Shown here one piece after another: positions 46,361 to 56,216 of a stretch of DNA of 64,000 nucleotides (position 1 is the first letter of the stretch; every line of letters starts with the position of its first letter). A model generated the notes under the pieces. That model was given only the letters and a program-made list of their open reading frames with translations, did no database searches and was not told the DNA's origin. Source of the stretch: Talpa occidentalis (Eukaryota; Chordata; Mammalia; Eulipotyphla; Talpidae); the NCBI RefSeq assembly GCF_014898055.3, contig NW_023604295.1:67667730-67731729 (forward strand), in the 5' to 3' direction. The translations under genes were made by a program, and so were the position numbers.

Positions 46361-48864
46361 TATTTATTTGGTTAACCTAACTGGGAAAAAAAACTGCCTT
46401 GTAGCTGGAGACCATGCCAACTAGAGATGGAAGTGAAAGCCCCCAGGGCTGTGACATTTCTTCTGTCCTGTCTGGTTTCAGCTTCACCCAAGTCCTCCTC
46501 TTTTCAAGACTCCATTTTCCAAACATTTTCATACAGGGAAACTCAGCTTTGGTCTCCCAATTGAGATTATGATAAACAAACAATCTCTTAAAGGAGAGGT
46601 ATAATTGACTTTCGTTGGTCCTTAGGCCAGGATTTGTCACCTGGGCTTCTATTGACATTCTGGGTCAGATAACTGTGTGTCCTGAATGGTTGTGCTCTGT
46701 GCATGGAGGATACTTAGCTGCACTTCTGTCTTCTAACCCTAAGAGCCAGCAGCATCTACCCCCAACACCTACTCAAGTTGTACAAGTAATAATGTCCTTA
46801 AAATTTTTCACATCTCTCGGTAGACAGACTTGTTCCCAAATTGAGAATCATTAAGATTGCCTTAGATTGATGACTTTGATCAGAAACAGTATATCAGAGC
46901 AGGGTGGGAAATTAGGATTGGGAGGGAAGATCAAGTCCTTGTTTAATTGTGAACTGGGAACCCACCCCAATTTAAGTCTTCTGCAGATCGCAAACATTCT
47001 AGTCTTGCTTTTATAAAGTAGGTTCTCTTTAAACTCTTGTGCTCATATATTCCCTATTTTCCATTGTCGTATGATTATTTCATTACCATGGAATGCTATT
47101 TAAAATATATAGGTGCAGTGAGGAATACAAATTAGAACTAGACAATCAATTTATCCAAATTGAAACATGAAAATTTGCACATTTGAACGAATTATCTCAA
47201 ATATAATATGAAAAAGCATTAACCATAACTGAATTTATATATTAATGTCTTTTTCTTTGATATGAGGGGGGAAATTATTCATTGTTTCTGTTTTTATTTT
47301 ATCAAGGAAAATCAAGTTTTCATTGTTTAAAAAGGGGAACATAATAAAACCTACATTTTATAATTGTGAAGGTTGAGATAAATAATTTTTTAATGCATTA
47401 CAGCATAAATATTGATATGATTAACCATAATCAGCTAAACAAACTCAAATATTTCTTACATATCCCTTTACATGCTAGGGCCTATTCATTAAATTGCTTT
47501 GCAAGACGCTATGTGATTCTTACTGACATAGATTGCATTTAATCTTGGAAGTCTTTTCCAGACAATTGTGCTGTGTCTGTTCATCAGGTCTTGTGACTGT
47601 GGACTTAACTAGGCATAGAAAAAGGTAGGCATGAGGTTTCTGGCTTACTGACTTTATAGAATCAAAACAAAAAAAACTACCCCACCCAAGAAGACCTCAG
47701 AAAATGGTCACAGCATATGTTTTGTATTGTCCTTGAAATCTCTGTTATTCTTTTGATTTATAAGCAGTCCAAAAAAGGAATCCTATAAATTAAAACATAT
47801 ACTCCCGCATCTTAATTTTCATACAGACCCCAGCAGTAGATTTACAGTTACTCAGGACCTACTCCATCATAATTAAATTGTACTTGTCAGCTTTTTATTG
47901 CTATTCTTGGAGATAAATCCTTGTCTTAGAAGTTCCCACAGTGATTATCATCATGGCCTCTTGCTTTTATCATGGATAGGGGATTTTGACAGAATCGTAA
48001 TTCCTCCAGATCTTATGTGTCTTACCTTCAGCTTCATCTCATCACAAGACACCATTATTTTGTTATCTAAAAATATTATGATTGCTTTTGTTTCTTCAAA
48101 GTTTTCCAGAGCTTTTTTCCTCAGTCTCTTTTCTTCCCTGCACCCTTCCTCCCTTCTAAGAAATATTCTTTCATAAAATATATTAAATAAATGATAGTTT
48201 TTCTTGACCTTGTTTATAATCATACTACTTATTATTCTGCTTTTTTAATGGAAATTTGCCCACACATTACTCATTTGAGAATAATAATATATAAATATAT
48301 ATAGTTGCTATAAATGTGATGGTTTATGGTGAGGAAAAATATCCTCTATCTCTACCTGCCCTTTAAATGAATAAAACTACACACAAAATCCTTTCATCTT
48401 GTTTTTCTCCCTCAAAAGGCTTTTTTTTTTTTAAGAATTTGAATTACTTTAATTTTCTGGAGAATCTTATGCAGAACCTTCCAAAAAGGGAAACCAAAAC
48501 CAAACTGTTGTTGATTGCAATTTAATAATTTATTTTTATGAAGTAAAAATATTTTAGAAACATTATGAAATAGACTAGAGGGAAACATCTGTGATTAATT
48601 TGATAAAGAACAATTGATAATGTCAATCGATTGACTAAAAATAGCACAAATAAAAGTAAAAGAACACAAGATAAAATAAAATAAACAAAGATATTTCAAA
48701 AATTCATAGAAGACATGAATGTCTAGTATACATATCACAAATTTTGAAGTTTGAAGAAAATCAGAGCAGTTACATGCTCTGATTAGCAGATTTTGTTGAA
48801 AATCAAAACAAGTAAATACTGGTTTTTTTCATTAGCAAATGCATTTTTAAAATAATAGTTTATT
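46361..48864. other. About 2.5 kb unrecognised
   Basis: No gene and no confidently named repeat. Overlapping short frames on both strands at 46,377-46,854 and 47,898-48,223 show no family resemblance. A T-run occurs at 48,420-48,432. Confidence 0.4.
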
Positions 48865-48867
48865 ATG

Positions 48868-49262
48868 TTCCATGCTGCCCTAACAAAGGACCACACAATG
48901 GGTAGCTTAAAATGTGACTTAAAATATGTATAAAGTTTTCTCAAAGTTACGAGAGCTGAAGTGTGAAATCAAATTTTTAATAAGGCCGTGTTCTCTCAAA
49001 GCTTGGAAGGGAGAATTCTTTGTCTCTTTCAGCTTCTGGAAGTCCCAGGGCTTTCTTGGCTTGTGTTTGTATAATCCAATCTCTGCCTCTGTCTTCCCAT
49101 GGCTATCTTTCCTCTGTGTCTATGTCTCTTCTCTTCTTAGAAAGATACAAACCTTATTAGTTACAGTCCACCCTGATACATATGACCACAATTTAATTTG
49201 AAAACACTTAATCCTAACTCCAAATGAGATCACTTTCATAGGTCTCACGAGCTTAGATTTTA
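48868..49262 (-). mobile_element. MLT1/MST-type MaLR LTR, antisense
   Basis: Plus reading: CATGCTGCCCTAACAAAGGA, GGTAGCTTAAAATGTGACTT, CAGCTTCTGGAAGTCCCAGG, CTTGGCTTGTGTTTGTATAA, CTGTCTTCCCATGGCTATC, CTTCTCTTCTTAGAAAGATA, ACAGTCCACCCTGATACATA and CTAACTCCAAATGAGATCAC. This is the complete reverse-complement order of a MaLR LTR, so it is close to full length at about 395 bp. Confidence 0.8.
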
Positions 49263-49838
49263 ACTACAACAAACATTATCCCATGCGTGTAAGTGAAAGT
49301 CTTTCTGAAAAACACTTTTTCTTCTGCTGATTTCTTCTAATCCTCCACTCAGAAGATAAACAGAAATGCAAACTACAGTTACATATAAAAATGTTACTTG
49401 CATTATTATTATTATTATCATCTTTTTTTATATATCCAAAGGGCAAGTTTATTATTAAAAGGGAGAGAAGACTAAAGGACACTTGCTTAGACCTACAAGC
49501 AGGCAGAAAGAACTGCCCCAAAAGGACAGGGTTGTAAAAAGAGAGGCCTGCGTGGTCATAGGCAGGCTGCCTACTTGCAGTGTTATTAAAGAGATCTTTG
49601 GAAGGAACTTGAAAGTAATAGAGGGGAATGACTCAGTACTTTTGGAACTCCCTAGAATGGAGTATTAGGAAATCACTAAAATATTTATAATTTTTAAATG
49701 TTCAGAATCACAAATAATCCGAAAAGTACTAACAAGTAGCAGATAGATGACATTTTCACCAAAACAGAAAAAAAAAAACAAAAACAAAAAACAAAACAAA
49801 ACTGAAAGAAAATGAATAAACAGTATCAGTAACAAATC
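49263..49838. other. Unrecognised stretch with A-rich simple repeat
   Basis: An A-rich block with CAAAAC units lies at 49,765-49,803, and an ATT run at 49,403-49,418. No gene. Confidence 0.5.
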
Positions 49839-49839
49839 A

Positions 49840-49950
49840 TCTCTGGAGAGTAAATGAGGAAATGGTCACTCTTCTACACTGTTGATGGGAGTGTGAAATG
49901 CTATAAAGCTTCCTGCAAGGTCATGTGGCAATATAGCCCTATGTCTTAGA
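49840..49950 (+). mobile_element. LINE-1 ORF2-end fragment, sense
   Basis: CACTCTTCTACACTGTTGAT then GGGAGTGTGAAATGCTATAA and GTCATGTGGCAATATAGC match the 'actgttggtgggaatgtaaa...' segment near the L1 ORF2 end. Only about 110 bases remain. A Tigger2-like element begins immediately after it. Confidence 0.6.
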
Positions 49951-49953
49951 CTA

Positions 49954-50312
49954 CAGTTGACCATTTGACAACACAGGTTTGAAATGTGTGGGTTCACTTA
50001 TGCACCTATTATTTATTTATGCACCTATTATTTTATAATCCTACAATAGCAATACATACAATATAGTACCATGAATGTATTTTCTCATCCTTATGATTTT
50101 CTTAATACCATTTCTCTGGCTTACTTTGTTTTAAGAATCCTGTAAATAATACGTATAACACAAAATATGCATTCATTATTTATATTCTAGGTAAAACTCC
50201 CAGTTTTCTAGGTAAAACTCCCAAACTATTAGGGAAATCAAAAGTTATACCTGGATTTTCATCTGTGGGGGGGTTGGCAGCACTAACACCTGCATTATTC
50301 AAGGGTCTACTG
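49954..50312 (+). mobile_element. Tigger2/MER28-like non-autonomous DNA transposon
   Basis: Terminal inverted repeats: left CAGTTGACCATTTGACAACA, right TTATTCAAGGGTCTACTG, flanked by TA on both sides (49,952-49,953; 50,313-50,314) as required for Tc1/mariner-Tigger insertion. Internal TATTTTCTCATCCTTATGAT, TTTTCTTAATACCATTTCTC and ACTTTGTTTTAAGAATCCTG match the remembered MER28 body. About 360 bp, with no transposase frame. Two small internal tandem duplications are present near 50,000 and 50,200. Confidence 0.85.
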
Positions 50313-50435
50313 TATTGTGATCTTTACCAATTCCACTTCAAGGAACTTATTTTAAAGAAGTAATATTGGATGAGCACAAAAATTAATCCATGAGACTGTT
50401 ATTGGATTTTGCAGAATTGAAATATTAGAAACAAT

Positions 50436-50798
50436 TGTACAGACACACTTCTTTGAAGGAGAGGCACCATTTTCCCTACCCCCACTTAGGCAGCCACTTT
50501 GGACTATGAGTCCTAGTATGCCATGGACTGGAATTCCAGGCGGGACTCTAGGGTGGATTAAGCAACCATAATTGGCTATAACTGAACACATATGTGCCCT
50601 TAAGGCCTGATTTGCACCCTGGTGCTGTCGAGAAGGAGACTTGGAGGATACACATGAAGGAGATACATGTAGAGACTTGAAATAGATACTTGGAAGCGAC
50701 ATGGGGAGGCTGCCCTTGGCAGAGACAAAGGCAACCATCATCTTGAATCATACTTTGATTTTGAATTTTCTATCTGTCCCAGACCTGCTAACATCATT
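50436..50798 (+). mobile_element. LTR-like element, second copy, left part
   Basis: Starts near TGTACAGACACAC. Homologous to 39,650-39,780 through CATGGGGAGGCTG, the GGCAACCAT / GGCAGCCAT module, ACTTTGATTTT and AGACCTGCTA. It is split by a type B SINE at 50,799-51,057. The 129-codon minus frame (50,352-50,741) runs through it and is not considered a gene. Confidence 0.5.
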
Positions 50799-51057
50799 CT
50801 TTTTTAAAAAATATTTATTTATTTATGCATATAAGAATTGGGGTACAGGCCAGAGAGGCAGGTCACTCACCAGAGACAGAGTGGGGAGCAGAACAGGCAG
50901 ATCTACTAAAATCCACTGCTGAGGAGAGCAGGAGAGGTCTGCTGCGCCATGTGTGTTAGCTCCCTGGCTGGCTGGGGATAGAACTCATGCTGTGCTGCAG
51001 TGGCTGCAGATAGCTTCATACTGCTGCGACTTAACCCCTTGCACCACCAGGGAGACC
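50799..51057 (-). mobile_element. tRNA-derived SINE, type B, inserted in an LTR-like element
   Basis: Inverted copy with tail complement ATTTATTTATGCATATAAGA and head complement ACTTAACCCCTTGCACCACC then AGGGAGACC. Duplications CTAACATCATT (50,788-50,798) and CTAACACCATT (51,058-51,068) differ by one base. It interrupts the repeat that continues at 51,069. Confidence 0.9.
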
Positions 51058-51352
51058 CTAACACCATTATTGTAGTTCCCCATCAGATGATACCTTAGAC
51101 TTGTGGCAAGCTTCCAGGTTTCAGTGGACCCACTTTTGGCAGAGCCTCTTTGATTGGGCATTTATCCATCAGGGAACTGGTAAATCTGGAAGATTTTTTT
51201 CTGGAAATTAATATCCCTTTTTCTCTGTGTGTGCATTAATGTAAGCATCTGCTTCCTCTGCCTTTGTGCGGCAAGTGGCTGGACTGCTTTGAGAGTGTGT
51301 ACCTGCTAAGAGTTTGGGGTCCCTGGATTGCCCTTGGTCATGCACTAAAACA
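51058..51352 (+). mobile_element. LTR-like element, second copy, right part
   Basis: Continues the element with ACCTTAGACTTGTGGCAAGC (paired with 39,821-39,840), GGGCATTTATCC, CTGCTTTGAGAGTGTG and AGTTTGGGGTCCCTGG, ending near CACTAAAACA. The order matches the 39.65-40.08 kb copy throughout. Confidence 0.5.
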
Positions 51353-51711
51353 CTGTAAATACTGAATAACAAAAACTATGTTAAATATCTACTAAGCTAT
51401 ATAGATAAAATACTGTATATTTAAGGACATGAGAACATAGAGATATATATTTTAGGAGAAAAAAAGCAAATTGCAAAATAGTATCTATGATAGCATGCTG
51501 TTTGCATAAAAGCCTATCTATGACTTTAGAGGAGACTATGAATCTGTAAATCAGATTTTAAGAGTGGTGGATTGTGGAGACTAGATGGTGCTCTTGTGGA
51601 ATAAATACGTCAAAGAGGTTTTCAAAAGCATAACATTGGCTTTCTTAAAGTTGTCCACTGGTTTAAAAAGTCTCCTGTTATATTTTTCATGTTGTATATG
51701 TTTGTTATGTT
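51353..51711. other. AT-rich stretch, nothing recognised
   Basis: No recognisable element or gene. Confidence 0.4.
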
Positions 51712-51725
51712 AGAATAGATGAATA

Positions 51726-51993
51726 GATGAATAGGGTCTCTCCTCAGTGGTGCAGCGGTTGACACTGGGTTGCGAAGCTGCCCGCAGCTTCTGCTGCGCC
51801 GGTTCAATCCCCGGCTCCTCCCCGGGCACCAGAGGAGGGTCCCACATGGCGCGCAGACCTCTCCTGCCGCCTGCTGCTCCCCTCAGCAGTGTACTTCGGT
51901 CCTTCTGCCTGCTCTGGCTCTGGTGAATTCTCTCACCCTCCCGCGCTTCTGACTGTACCCAGGGCTTGTATAAATAAATAAATTAAAAAAAAA
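51726..51993 (+). mobile_element. tRNA-derived SINE, type A, full length
   Basis: Head GTGGTGCAGCGGTTGACACT, B box GGTTCAATCCC, tail GGGCTTGTATAAATAAATAA plus A-run. AGAATAGATGAATA is exactly duplicated at 51,712-51,725 and 51,994-52,007. It carries an extra block (CTCCTCCCCGGGCACCAGAG) between head and body, not seen in other copies. Confidence 0.9.
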
Positions 51994-52108
51994 AGAATAG
52001 ATGAATACTTGATATTCAAAAATGGAGAACTAGAAAACTTTATTCTGCTCTAATGGAATTCTGTTAGGAAAATAGAGAAATGCAGATTTTTAATATTTAG
52101 CTATCATG

Positions 52109-52130
52109 CACACACACACACACACACACA
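52109..52130 (+). repeat. CA microsatellite, short
   Basis: Eleven CA units, ending in AAGACACAA. Confidence 0.95.
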
Positions 52131-52930
52131 AAGACACAATTATGACCAGTATTATGAAAAAAAGATTGCTCCATTACTAACTGTCCTGAAAGCTAACATA
52201 ATACAATTTAGAAATAAACTTGTAACAATGTAAAATAAGTGAACATTGTATTTAAAGTATGTTAGTCTAAAATTGCAGTTTTTAGAGTTTAGCGATTACT
52301 TGATTAAAAAGTTGGTTACACATGAATAATGTTAGGATTTTTTTTTTTTTTAGAAACAAACCACAAGTTGGGCTCTGTGCAATATCATCACAATGTTGGA
52401 ACTTCTTTTCCTACTCTGTTAAATTTGTGGCTCAATTATTATAATTCCCAATATGCTATACTTATTTTTATTCTACAGCCCTTTCTGTGTGGTCACGGTT
52501 TTAACATTGCTCTCTTGTTCCAAGACACATGAGTGCCAAACGAACTTCAATAACTCCTAAGAAGACAGAGTTTCACTCTTCTTATTCTCTGTTCCTTGCC
52601 CTTCCTAACGAAGTTCTTTGTAGAAAATCAGGGAGTTGGCAATATATTTTGGAACAAGCTGGAAGAGGTCTCAACAGATACATAAAACAGGTTTTTATGT
52701 TCACTTAAGGTTTATCTTATTTCTTCCAATAATTTGCTTTGTGGGTAGTTGCTATAAATTTAATATGGTTTGTTCTTTTGGACATCTTTTTTCATAAAAT
52801 GAGAAGTAGAGGTGAGCATTTCTCATTGAACTTGTTAACACTCATTCCTGGCTTAAATCGTCCAATGGGATTTTTCGGCTCGCACAAGACTTATCATATT
52901 TCTTCCAACAACTTGTTTAATGGCCGTTGA
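52131..52930. other. AT-rich stretch, nothing recognised
   Basis: No gene or named element. A T-run lies at 52,338-52,351. Confidence 0.4.
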
Positions 52931-52934
52931 TCCC

Positions 52935-53225
52935 TCGCCAGGTAGGTCTTTCCATAGGCTGCCTCATGACATGGCAGCGGTATGCTTTCGGGGTAAAGCG
53001 TCCAAGGGAGAGAGTGGGGGAGAAGCATTGCCAAGGTGGAAACCACAGTGTTTTCATAAGTTCATCTCAGAAATGACATCCCATCACTTCTGACATTTTC
53101 TATTCATTAGAAATGAATCAGTAATTCCAATTTACACTCGACATGAAGGAATTACACGAAAGTGTAAATTCTGGGAGGAAACAATCACTGGAGCCATCTT
53201 TGTGGCTGCCAAAATTTGAGAATAC
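52935..53225 (+). repeat. Old interspersed repeat, family not resolved
   Basis: AGGCTGCCTCATGACATGGC, CCAAGGGAGAGAGTGGGGGA, GCCAAGGTGGAAACCACAGT, GACATCCCATCACTTCTGAC, AATTCTGGGAGGAAACAATC and GGAGCCATCTTTGTGGCTGC form an order of phrases that I recognise from a common mammalian interspersed repeat. I cannot name the family with confidence; an MaLR- or L1-related 3' region is possible. Confidence 0.5.
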
Positions 53226-53642
53226 TGTGTTGGGTTATGTGCAGAAAGCTAGTGTGCAGGATAAATCATTGAAGAGAGATTTATGTGGAAATACATTTCA
53301 GTGGATATATTTCAGATAGAGGCAGGGTTTTTGTCCAGAACAAGGTATAAGTCTGGTTACAGAGTTGGCACTGTGAAGAAGGGCCCCCCTGTGCCGATGA
53401 CTGTAGGAACACTACAGAAATAAGAACCTCAGCTCAGTACTGGGAACTGGGCACACGGCAGAGAGAAGCTGTTACTCAGAAGGTAGCTTCTAGGTCATCT
53501 GGATCTGCAAAGGCAACTTCATTAAACTCCATTATCTCAGTTCAGGAACTATGTAGACAAGTGAGACATCTGTTCTGGAAGTTTCAGTGGCCTAACTTTC
53601 TTCGAGAACCAGAAAATGGCAGGACTGAAATAAACTGTGGAG

Positions 53643-53785
53643 CAGTGTTTTCTCAATATTAGTTTATATCAGGCTCACTTGGCAACTTGGTACAAATACT
53701 AAGACCCAGGCCCATCAGTTAGTTCAATATGTGTAACCTCTTCATTCATGCTCCAGGTAATTCATACCAAGGTTTGAGAACCCCT
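53643..53785 (+). mobile_element. MER5A-like hAT element
   Basis: Left terminus CAGTGTTTTCTCAATATTAG, right terminus GGTTTGAGAACCCC, with AGGCTCACTTGGCAACTTGG, AGACCCAGGCCCATCAG and CATGCTCCAGGTAATTC in between. This is the order of MER5A, a short non-autonomous hAT (Charlie-group) element with 'cagtggttctcaa' termini. Confidence 0.75.
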
Positions 53786-54379
53786 TCTTGGAAGAACTAC
53801 TTGTATTCTCTAGGGATATGACATTTGCTGATTATAATTAATTCACTGAATTAGCAAACCAGTACACAGTCTCTGACACAGTTCATTGTAGAAATATGAA
53901 AGTGCCTCCTTGTAGGCAGAAATGGAGAAAAAGATGGTTATAACTAAAAGCATTCCAAGGAAAAGGCCTGTGCTTTTATGTTGGAAGAACAAATCATGGC
54001 TGGCACTGATTAATAGATTCTGCTCTCTCAGGCTGGCAAAATGCAAAAGAATTTTCTTTGCCAGAAATAACAAAATGGACACCAAAGCCAGCATCTGGAA
54101 GTTATTCTTAAAGAAATATGGCGTTAGCTAAAATTGGAGTGGTGGGTCAATTTCTATTTACCCATTTCACTGGTCCGTGCTGACTAAAGGTTAATGCAAC
54201 TTAGACTAAAATCTTCATCCTGTTTTTCATTCTCTTCCGTCTTCTTCTTATATGTTTATTTCCAAATCTGTTTGACAGACACATATTGGTAGCAGTCTAC
54301 TGAGACTTAGATGGACTATGGACCCCAATTATTCGTTTTAACCACATAGTCTTAAGTGAGAGACATTCTAGAACAGAAT
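53786..54379. other. Unrecognised stretch
   Basis: No repeat or gene recognised. Overlapping frames at 53,843-54,094 (minus) and 53,922-54,131 (plus) are probably chance. Confidence 0.4.
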
Positions 54380-54580
54380 ATATATAATCTTTGAACCCAG
54401 AGAGACCTAGATTTAAATCCAAGTGATCCACTTACTATGAAAACTTAAGTAAGTGACTCAACTACTATAGTTATTCAAGTATAAACATATGGATCACTTA
54501 TTACTTTGAAAGGTATTGTTATGTAGGCAAAATGTTTAACACATAATAGTTGTTCAGTAAACTGATGATTCCTAATTTTG
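54380..54580 (+). mobile_element. MIR SINE remnant, sense
   Basis: CTTTGAACCCAGAGAGACCT, GATCCACTTACTATGAAAAC, TAAGTAAGTGACTCAACTAC and ACACATAATAGTTGTTCAGT follow MIR order ('ctgcgttcaaatcc', 'cacttactagctgtgtgacc', 'gcacatagtaggtgctcaataa'). Confidence 0.65.
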
Positions 54581-54684
54581 TAAACATCAAGATGCATTAA
54601 AACCACAATTTAATATCACATGCAGCTTATGCCCAATGGACTGTAGTTTTAATTTTCTTTTTTTAAAGAATTATAGTGTAGTAA

Positions 54685-54734
54685 TTACAGACACAGATTC
54701 TGGGTCCACTTTTTTAGTTCAAGTATGGCTTTGT
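54685..54734 (+). mobile_element. MIR SINE remnant, left part, split by a SINE
   Basis: ACACAGATTCTGGGTCCACT resembles the 'gagtctggagccagactgcctgggttc' region of MIR. The element resumes after the SINE at about 55,005. Confidence 0.6.
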
Positions 54735-55000
54735 GGCCTTCCCGGTGGCGCAGGGGGTTGAGCACAGCGCTATGAATCTGTTTGCAGCCTCTGCAATGCC
54801 GGCTGGATTCCCGGCCAGCCAGGGAGATTCCCACATGGCGCGGCAGACCTCTCCTGTTGCGTCTGCTGCTCCTGCTCAACAGTGCTTTCGGTCTTTCTGC
54901 CTGTTCTGCTCCCCACTCTGTCTCTGGCGAATCCTCTCACCTTTCTGTGCTTCTGGCCTGTACCCCAACTATTGTATAAGTAAAAAAAAATCTTTAAAAA
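54735..55000 (+). mobile_element. tRNA-derived SINE, type B-like, inserted in a MIR
   Basis: Head GGCCTTCCCGGTGGCGCAGG, then GCGCTATGAATCTGTTTGC, body CTCTGTCTCTGGCGAATCC, tail ACTATTGTATAAGTAAAA. Imperfect duplications ATGGCTTTG (54,726-54,734) and ATGACTTTG (about 55,005-55,013). It carries a deletion in the body near GTGCTTTCGGTC. Confidence 0.88.
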
Positions 55001-55205
55001 AATAGATGACTTTGCCATTTACTAGTAGTATATTATTGGATGATTTACTAAACAATTTGACCTCTCTCTCTGCCTTGCTCTCCTCATCTTTAAAATGGGG
55101 ATAATAATGATGCATCCACTTCATGGGAAGGATTAAATGTTTTTCTGAAAAGCATTAACAAGGAAAGCACCCATGTGTTTAGTTGTTGTTCATCATTATT
55201 TCTTT
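55001..55205 (+). mobile_element. MIR SINE remnant, right part
   Basis: TTTGCCATTTACTAGTAGTA, TTTGACCTCTCTCTCTGCCT, CATCTTTAAAATGGGGATAA and GGGAAGGATTAAATGTTTTT are the central and 3' MIR motifs, continuing the part at 54,685. Confidence 0.8.
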
Positions 55206-55444
55206 CCTAAAAAGTTGACCCTTTACTTATGCTCTTTACCTTATCTCTCAATTATGGATGTTGTTCATCAAAGAAAACAATCAGTTACATTGTCTTTTTC
55301 ATGTGGGTTTTAGTTTTTTGTGTGTGGTTCTTATACTATTTATCTTTTTTGCGGTAACTTTGGTTTTATAGTGTTGTTTGTGGTTTAGAGGTATACAATC
55401 TTCCCCTTGAGGTGTTGTTCTTAAACTGCACATACTGGGGGAAA
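55206..55444. other. Unrecognised T-rich stretch
   Basis: No element or gene recognised. Confidence 0.4.
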
Positions 55445-55448
55445 AGGA

Positions 55449-55866
55449 TGTCCTGAATGAACTCCACAAACACAGATTTTTATGACTCTACCCACACCCC
55501 AGACCAAAAAGATTCAGGGAGTCAAGGACTACAGATCCCATAAGGTCCTCACCACCAAAGGGAGGATTGCTGGGAACTAAGGGTGGAGTTAAGCAACCAG
55601 TCTTGGTATATAGCCAGAGACATGTGGGCCTTGGTGGTGGTTGGTTTTTCGCCAGCCTTCAGTATGCTATTGGGGTCCCAGCTCAGCGGAACTGGTATGT
55701 TGCATTCACCAATTTCTTTCTCTCTCTCTCTCCCTGGGTTATTCCTCTCTTAATTTCCCCTTTTTGTAAATAAACACTTTATTAAACTTTTTTGTGTGTG
55801 CCTGCAGTTGAATCTCATTATAAGGCCATTTTTAAGTGTGTGGCTGAGGACCCACACTCAGTACAA
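55449..55866 (+). mobile_element. Probable ERV LTR, sense
   Basis: Begins near TGTCCTGAATGAAC. It contains a U3-like region (GGTGGAGTTAAGCAACCAGT, also echoed as GGTGGATTAAGCAACCAT at 50,553), a CT-rich run, a clear poly-A signal block AATAAACACTTTATTAAAC near 55,769, and a GT-rich downstream element TTTTGTGTGTGCC. A U5-like end follows near CATGTCACA. An LTR is supported by this layout; no target-site duplication was confirmed, so the borders are approximate. Confidence 0.55.
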
Positions 55867-56097
55867 CCCATGTCACATTGGGGTTGCCTGTAACACATCT
55901 ACCACCAAAACACCCACCATAGTCCATTTGGTTTTAGTTTTGGATAGGGTGATGGCACCATACCTCTCTAATCATTTTATAGGCCTTCCCCTGATTACAG
56001 GATCCAGTTCTTCCAAACATGTGAGTTGCTCATTGGGTGCCAGTTAACTTTTGGGAACTGAAATTAATTATCTGAGTCAAGAGAGCTACATTCAAGT
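55867..56097. other. Unrecognised stretch
   Basis: Sequence downstream of the LTR-like block. It could contain a primer-binding or internal remnant, but none can be shown. Confidence 0.35.
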
Positions 56098-56216
56098 GGA
56101 CGTTTAGTGATGAATTTAATGTGGTATATACATATGTTGAATTTCAATGATGTACACCTGAAACTTATATAATGTTATAATGCAATGTTCCTTCAATAAA
56201 AATAAATTTAAAAAGA
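56098..56216 (+). mobile_element. LINE-1 3'-end fragment, sense
   Basis: GATGAATTTAATGTGGTATA, GATGTACACCTGAAACTTAT, ATAATGTTATAATGCAATGT and the terminal TTCAATAAAAATAAATTTAA match the last bases of an L1M-type 3' UTR and poly-A tail. Same module as 2,615-2,725. Confidence 0.75.

Noticed and set aside
50352..50741. 129-codon minus-strand frame near 50.5 kb
   Set aside because: It runs antisense through the LTR-like element that has a homologous copy at 39.65 kb, where no corresponding frame of that length exists.
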